NCBI GenBank assembly: GCA_014898425.1
Contig: RCSZ01000004.1
Span: forward strand, 496,001 to 560,000
Direction: 5' to 3'
Source: Botryotinia globosa
Taxonomy: Eukaryota; Ascomycota; Leotiomycetes; Helotiales; Sclerotiniaceae
DNA: 64,000 nucleotides
Below the pieces are notes generated by a model. The model had not been told where the DNA came from, made no database searches, and saw nothing but the letters and a program-made list of their open reading frames with translations. This document shows, piece after piece, positions 58,101-64,000 of the stretch (position 1 is the first letter of the stretch; every line of letters starts with the position of its first letter). Position numbers and translations under genes: made by a program.

Positions 58101-60126
58101 TCAAGCCGGCACCCCCTCATACACCGCACCCTCTCTCACCCTCCGTCTCCTCTTCCCCTCACTCTTCCTCCCCAAAAATCCCTTCCCACAATTCACACAC
58201 AGCACGAGGAAAAAGATGAGCAGCACGATAATCGTCGCCACCAATGGTACAATCACGGCTCTCTCTCTTATATTATCGTCTGCCTCTTGATTGCTATACG
58301 GACACGTGGTATTCGGACCGCCAGTGGTCCAGCAATTTTTCGTATCGAGAGAATTGAAATCGAGCCAGATTTTCGGATCGTCGGTGTCGAAGTCGCGGGT
58401 GGGAAAGAGGTTTGTGACTGCTTGGGAGAGGTATGCGTTTTCGAGGGCGGTGCGGGGCGCGGAGAAGAGGTAGGGGGAGGGACAGGCTTGCGCGGCGTAG
58501 GAGTAGGAGATGGGGTAGGTGGTGAGGGTCCAGTTGTAGGGTTGTGAAGGGGCGCGACAGGCGGCGTAGAGTTTGCTGGAGCAGTCGGTTACGTGCCAGT
58601 GGGCGGTGGACGAGTGAAGAGTGGCGCAGCGGAAGAGGGGGTCGTCGCTATCGCTGTCGCTGTCGTTGGAGGAGCGGGGTTCGTATGGGGCCCAGGACCA
58701 GATAGAGGAGTAGGTGTAGTTTTGGTAAGGGAGGTTGTTGGTGCCGGCGGTGGTGTTGAGAAGGGTTATGTTTAGGGTTGGGGATATACCACACTGTGTG
58801 AGAGAGGATGTTAGGTTGAGGAGAGAAGTCAGGTTGGAACTCGAGTTTGTGGGATACTCGAATCCGGGTATGTTTGCCGCTGTTGCCCAGGATGAGTTTA
58901 CTTGAGAAATGTCTTCGGTGGCATTAACAAGGAAGCAACCGGTTTCCACTACGCCATCAGCACTGACTAATGTGTTATTGTCGCGGCGGTTGCTAAGATA
59001 GTTTGGGGGGAAGATAGTCCCTGCATCTCCACTGAAATTATAATTCTCCATTTGAGCATCTACGGAGCCAAATTGTAAAAGCATTCGTTTGCCTTGAGAG
59101 AACTCAATGTAAGATTCTGACGGCCAACCATCTTCAGTCGATATGATATCAAATTCTTGCGTGACGGTAGTATAATAATCTAAAGCTGGTCGATATCTTT
59201 CTGTAACTTGGTACCAAGATGTATTTAAATTTGCCCGATTGGATCTTAGATCATCTGGCGTATATATGTATGCTGATAAATTTGCCGCGAAAAGGAACCT
59301 TAGAGATTCTAACGGATCTGGAAGGTCGGATGGCTGAGGAGCAGGGTTATCAATGCTGGAACCAGTCTCTGCTGCGTGGATATTGAGAGTCAGTATGAAC
59401 ATATATGCATCAAGCGTATTTTGGGTTTTTTGTATGTAATCCAGAAGAAGACTTGTTAGCATATGTAAACTGATAGTGTTAGTACAAGTGTAACTTCCAA
59501 TATTATACAGCGATTTGTTCGAAATGTTTGGGATTGCAGAGGCTACAGGTAGTGTTGATTCGAGAGAGCTTGCTATAACGTTCACTGCAGACAAAGTATG
59601 GGAAGTAGGTCTTGAACTAAATGTGCCATCTACATCTGTCATACTTGGTGAAGGAATGATGGAACTCGTGGCTGCATTCTGTCTAGGAATCAAATCTGTA
59701 GTTTGCTGCGCTAAAGTCAAACTGGCTATGGTGGATGAAAGCGTCGATGTTGGAGTTGGTGTAGAGGTAACATCTGAGCTCGAAACTGGTACAGCAATAG
59801 GACAAAAAGTCCACAACTGCCTTGCTTCATCCCAATATAAATCTATTTCCAGTCTCCGGAAGCCATTGGCTAATAAATTGGAAATGCAAGTAGCCGCATC
59901 ATTATCCTCATATCTGAGAAATGAGAAACATGCGGCCGTCAAAGAAATGCCAGGAGCCGTAGCATAATTGATTGGTATATTCAATCCTAAATCTCTTTGT
60001 GACTAAGAAATAATTTAGCAAGAGAGTCCATGTTGATCCGATCAGAAGAGCATAACACACCAGAAATGCTATATCGTAAGGAGACTCCGGTAAAGCAGCA
60101 TTATCTGGGTTATAACCTTCACTCAT
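58101..60126 (-). CDS. MTC6: Maintenance of telomere capping protein 6 (MTC6)
   Basis: Two exons, 60126-60061 and 60002-58101, give 655 residues. The junction produces FLSQRDLGLNIPINYATAPGISLTAACFSFL, the characteristic MTC6 N terminus, which confirms the small first exon and its GTGTGT donor. The N-terminal half resembles a phosphodiesterase-like barrel (NGFRRLEIDLYWDE). The second half is lumenal-looking, with many N-glycosylation sequons and cysteine pairs, and includes a C-type-lectin-like segment (GCFLVNATEDISQVNSSWA to AACRAP). A transmembrane helix lies at about 605-627, followed by a short basic cytosolic tail. The yeast gene was found by a telomere-capping genetic screen; the molecular activity is unknown. 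It is divergent from SEC62. Confidence 0.87.
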
Positions 60127-60822
60127 TTTACAAAGTGAGTATCAATGTCTGCCTTCTACTCAATGATTGCGAATTTTGCCCCTTTGTTTTCTTTTCCATC
60201 CGAAGCATCCGAATGACTGAATGCTGTCATAGCTTGTGAACGGTCACCAAAAGGTATTTTATGAACTTAAGAGAAGAATGAAAGAAGGAGAGTATTATGC
60301 TCAACTAATGTAGAAATGATCAATCATCCTTATAATAGACGCCAGATGATTAAATAGGTTTAGATAAAGGTTATAGAACCTAAAAATGTGAAGTTCATTT
60401 TTCATTTTGTCATTTTAGCTCTTTTCGGATAGCCGATTCGATGATGAAGGAGGTTTGAGAGATGGATGAGCCTGGTGAGCTCGATTCGGTGATTATGTAG
60501 CTGGGATGCCTGAGGACGCTAATGATGCTGCCTTGGACAAACCGTGCACCAAAGCTCTGTGCACCGTTCATGCCAGCGGGCATATCTACTGTACTTCACG
60601 AATTCCCGCTTACCTCATCTGCCTGTCAACGTCCGCCACATCGTGTGGCTGTATAACCCGATTTATACCCGCACTAAATAAAGATTTGGACAGATAACTT
60701 CAATCAATCTTTATTCACTGTCTCACGCATTCACTCATTCACTCACTCACTTCAACCACGTTTTGCCATAGAAATTTCCCTTACATCCACTACATATTGT
60801 ATTCGCTTTCACAGTTTCCAAC
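60127..60822. promoter_or_regulatory. Divergent promoter region, MTC6 / SEC62
   Basis: 696 bp separates the two starts. A CACTCATTCACT-type pyrimidine repeat lies close to SEC62 (60718-60750). No defined site was recognised. Confidence 0.45.
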
Positions 60823-62471
60823 ATGGATTCTCCAAAAGCAGATCCCCAACAAGGACCACCACCAGGACTAGGTCAAATTCAATTCAGATTACCAGATGGT
60901 TCACAACCAAGTCCGGAACAAATCCAGATGATGCAACAGCAAATCGCTCAACAAGCACAACAACAAGGATTATCGATACCTGAATTCATAGCAAAGATGA
61001 ATGCGCAAAACCAAGCCCGACTACAAGCCCAACAAGGCCACCAGCCATCCCCAGAACAAATTCAGGCCATGCAGAAGCAACTAGCTCAGGATGCTGAAAA
61101 GGCTGGTATGTCTGTACCTGAATTTGTAGCGAAGATTAAGGCGCAACAAGCTCAGCAACAAGCTCTACAACAAGGGCAACAGCCATCCCCAGAACAAATT
61201 CAGGCTATGCAAAAGCAACTAGCTCAGGATGCTGAAAAAGCTGGTATGTCTGTACCTGAATTTGTAGCGAAGATTAAGGCGCAACAAGCTCAGCAACAAG
61301 CTCTACAACAAGGCCCACCACCATCTCCGGAACAAATCCAGGAGATGAAGGAGAAATTGGCTCAAGATGCCGCAAAAGCTGGTATGACTGTACCCGAATT
61401 TGTGGAAAAGATAAAGGCGGATGCAATGGCCCAACAGCAGAAACAAAGAGAAGCTGCCATGGCTCAACAGCAGCAACAGCAACCTCAACCAATTCAACCA
61501 GGCCCTCCAAATCCAGCAGCTATTGCTCTCGCAAACTTCTTGATGGGTCAGGACTTGAAAGCGAGAACGTGTATCTTGAATGGTCAGAGAAAGGACATGT
61601 TCAAAGGTAAGATATTTCACTACCATACTAATAATATTCTCTAACATAAAATTACAGTGAAACGTGCTCTCCGAGCCATTCAATCGCCAGCTTATGAAAA
61701 AGCTCGTAAGAAGAATCCACTTCTCCCCGAAATTACTGATCGCGCCTCACTCGAAAACTGCTTCAAACTTCTGCCACTTTCTCTCCTTGCACTTCGTGTT
61801 TCTAAAGTCGATCCTCATGAAGGTCATAATCATGCCCCTGGTGCTCACAATACAAAGCGGGTGAAGGGGCTTTGGACTGTCAAAATCGAACAACAGCAAG
61901 AATGCAAGGAAGAGCTCCATTTCGTATGGCTTTATGAAGGTGCACAAATCAAACAGAAATTATACGCTGCTGGAGCATTAGCGATTGTATTTGCAATTGT
62001 CATGTTCCCACTTTGGCCAATGAAGATGAGATTGGGTGTTTGGTATCTAAGCATGGGTATGCTTGGATTATTAGGATTATTCTTTGCAATGGCGATTTTC
62101 AGATTAATTCTGTTTGGTATTACAATGTTTGCAGTACCTCCTGGATTATGGTTATACCCAAATCTGTTCGAGGACGTTGGATTCTTTGACAGTTTCAGAC
62201 CTGTTTGGGGATGGCAAGAGGTATGTTCTTCTTATGAAATATCTTGTTAAGGAGCAGTAAAAGCTAATATGATCAATAGGAGAAGAAGAAAGGCAAGAAG
62301 AAGTCTAAGTCGAGTGCCTCCGCTAGTGCAAGCGCTATTGGAGCAGCAATGACAGGTCAACCAGCTCCAGCCTCGGCCACCACGACAGGATCAACAGCAC
62401 AAATTTCTACTGGAGAAACTACACAACGAAATTTAGCACCAAGAGTTGAGGAGGTTTTTGATGAAGAGTAA
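60823..62471 (+). CDS. SEC62: SEC62, ER post-translational protein translocation subunit
   Basis: Three exons, 60823-61606, 61658-62220 and 62280-62471, give 512 residues in phase. SEC62 works with Sec61 and Sec63 to import completed proteins into the ER. The core starts NFLMGQDLKARTCILNGQRKDMFKVKRALRAI (about 240-275); two membrane regions lie at about 363-383 and 392-425 (LGVWYLSMGMLGLLGLFF). The cytosolic tail is lysine-rich (EKKKGKKKSKS) and ends acidic. Unusually, residues 28-211 consist of four tandem copies of a 46-residue unit (PSPEQIQ to VPEFVAKIKAQ). Copies 2 and 3 are almost identical in DNA, so they duplicated recently. Core identity is firm. The repeat's role is unknown; the repeated unit looks helical and glutamine-rich. 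Confidence 0.9.
60904..61455 (+). repeat. Four 138-bp coding repeats in SEC62
   Basis: Units start at 60904, 61042, 61180 and 61318. Units 2 and 3 differ at only a few synonymous sites; units 1 and 4 are clearly diverged at protein level. All keep frame. Confidence 0.9.
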
Positions 62472-63010
62472 TTACGCGGTAAATGATTTTGCTACGTGAT
62501 ATGATACCTGGAAGGCGATTTTATGGATGGGCTGATGAATCGATCTATGGATGATCGGAAAATCACTGGTGTACAATAACTTCATATGGATATTGGGAAG
62601 GGAATAATGTTCTTTTTCTTGGTCCTAGAGTTTTGATTCTATCTGCTTTTATCTATCTTTGGTGGTAACATTGTGACACTTAACTTTACATTCTGACAAG
62701 TGGTTATCGACAATCGTAATTCAATCCCGACATAAAATACTAAGTGCGGCAGCCCTTACATACAAGATACAGTCTCGGCTATTGAAACAAAAACATTCTC
62801 ATAGAGGAGACTTGATTTCGGTTTCCGGTTCTCTGATTCCAACGTTCTAGAATTGTATATATAATGGTTTTTAGATGTAATCTTACAATACATTATTTTG
62901 CATGATGAATGTACCATTCCTAGGTATTTTTATTGATTAATATTCTATCAAAACACAAATTTCCAATCTCCAACTCCATCTATAATGCAAAAACTTTCAA
63001 CTCTCGCGCT
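62472..63010. other. Convergent intergenic region
   Basis: 539 bp between the SEC62 and DUF3431 gene ends; AT-rich. Nothing else recognised. Confidence 0.4.
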
Positions 63011-64000
63011 TCAAAGACTATCCGAGTGGTCATCCAAATGCTCAAACTGTCTTCCATAATCTTCGGGAAGCCTGAGATTTTTCGGCAATATATACTGTCC
63101 TCGACAAGTCCCCATCGTCCTACAATCTAAATCGCACTTCCCGTAGAGTCGACAATAACACTTTCGTGCATTTGGACATGCTTGTCTATTGAGTCTTTCC
63201 AAATCCACCATTCCCTCCTCACCACCTTCCTGTTCCAAAAACAACACGTGCCACAAATAACTCAGTATCCTGCCCGCCACCTTATCGTCTTTAGGTGCCC
63301 CATTAGGATTCAACAACCACTGTCTCAGCGCTACATATTCCTCTCTCTCATGTTTCCAAATACTTTTCCTCGAAACGACAAACTGTGCACAACATTGACT
63401 CCTCACAATATCCGTTCTACTCACCTGTTTCCCCTCTCCAAACAACACTCTCAACGCCTTCGGCATCGCCGCATCAGAAACCGCTCTCTTGTCCCACGGC
63501 TGCAGCGATGCTTGCATACTCGTCTCCAGACTTCCTTGGGCTACCGCTTTATCCCCACACGTGCTGAGACTCCAATCACACTTGAGATTATGATAACCGT
63601 TTTCCGCCAACGCACTCTCAAGATCAAGTGCAGATAGTAGATCCAGATTATCATACGTGGGATGATCATTATGCCACTGGAAGCGATTTCCATGGACGAA
63701 GACGGCGCCCGCCGCAGGAACGTTTTCGTAATTGTCGATGAGGAAGGTGAGATAGGGCATAGCTTCGTGCGCGCGATTCGCGGGCACCTGCAGCACTTTC
63801 TGAGAAGTTTTCAGGAGCGCTGAGGAATCCACGTTGTAGATGCAGATGTGATATTTGTCGCTGAGCGTATCCAGCCAGCTGGGGTCGCCGTCGGCGGCCA
63901 CGCGGGACACGATGAGAGCGGGTTTGCGGGTGCTGGAGAGCCCGGGACAGATACCGTGGGGAGGCGGGATGGGGATTTTCCGCGTCGCCGCATCGTGCGT
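63011..64000 (-). CDS. DUF3431 family protein, 5' end beyond window
   Basis: The minus-strand frame is open from the window edge to the stop at 63011; about 329 residues are visible and the start is missing. The pattern ALIVSRVAADGDPSWLD, YHICIYNVD, a PYLTFLIDNYENVP block, FVHGNRFQWHND and later CCAQFVVSRKSIWKH is that of DUF3431, a fungal family that resembles glycosyltransferase-like folds but has no assigned reaction. The C-terminal part, not always present in the family, is cysteine-rich (CPNARKCYCRLYGKCDLDC) and may bind metal. A GTGAGT/CACAG pair inside the frame (42 nt) would remove the conserved CCAQ and is therefore not taken as an intron. GC content is higher towards the window end. 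Confidence 0.8.
   Translation of the reverse strand, partial: THDAATRKIPIPPPHGICPGLSSTRKPALIVSRVAADGDPSWLDTLSDKYHICIYNVDSSALLKTSQKVLQVPANRAHEAMPYLTFLIDNYENVPAAGAVFVHGNRFQWHNDHPTYDNLDLLSALDLESALAENGYHNLKCDWSLSTCGDKAVAQGSLETSMQASLQPWDKRAVSDAAMPKALRVLFGEGKQVSRTDIVRSQCCAQFVVSRKSIWKHEREEYVALRQWLLNPNGAPKDDKVAGRILSYLWHVLFLEQEGGEEGMVDLERLNRQACPNARKCYCRLYGKCDLDCRTMGTCRGQYILPKNLRLPEDYGRQFEHLDDHSDSL

Noticed and set aside
63413..63454. 42-nt intron in the DUF3431 gene
   Set aside because: GTGAGT and CACAG are present, but removal would delete the conserved RSQCCAQ stretch; 42 nt is also very short.
1..64000. tRNA, rRNA or transposase genes
   Set aside because: Read for B-box-like GGTTCGA words, rRNA-like blocks and transposase or reverse-transcriptase motifs; none was convincing by eye.

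Overview
The window looks like nuclear DNA of a filamentous ascomycete. Genes carry short GT-AG introns of about 45-155 nt with CTAAC-like branch points, and intergenic DNA is rich in simple repeats. The gene content is Pezizomycotina-type: a class VI/VII chitin synthase, an HSP88-type Hsp110, STU1, MTC6 and a DUF3431 protein. Base composition and protein style suggest a leotiomycete such as Botrytis, Sclerotinia or relatives, but this is inference; no marker gene is present to prove it.

Layout. 0-12.4 kb: UPF2/NMD2 (+), then an Hsp110/SSE1-type chaperone (-) with a near-perfect heat-shock element upstream, then a chitin synthase (-). 12.4-19.4 kb: about 7 kb without a convincing gene, holding microsatellites and a 72-bp tandem duplication. 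19.4-23.3 kb: an Atos/FAM214-type protein (-) and the rRNA-processing factor FYV7 (+). 23.7-37 kb: an accessory-looking block of four SANT/Myb-like genes (two on -, two on +), two of which also carry a homeodomain, around a small uncharacterised gene (-). This block and the sparse 37-42 kb that follow sit between housekeeping genes and hold two decayed-looking reading frames. 42.2-51.7 kb: a two-LIM RhoGAP (+) and the CLASP protein STU1 (-). 52.4-64 kb: a plant basic-secretory-protein-like metalloprotease (+), a small unknown (-), a one-TM conserved protein (+), MTC6 (-), SEC62 with an expanded N-terminal repeat (+), and a DUF3431 protein (-) cut by the window end.

The conserved genes serve separate tasks (mRNA surveillance, protein folding, wall synthesis, polarity, spindle, translocation) and do not form a metabolic cluster. 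The part that most looks like an undescribed system is the SANT / SANT-homeodomain family at 23.8-36.9 kb: members share SANT-like domains and helical tails, but differ in homeodomain integrity, internal repeats and orientation, as expected of a fast-evolving local family of DNA-binding proteins.

Exon coordinates were derived by eye from splice signals, reading phase and protein-family expectations; no alignment or transcript data were available.
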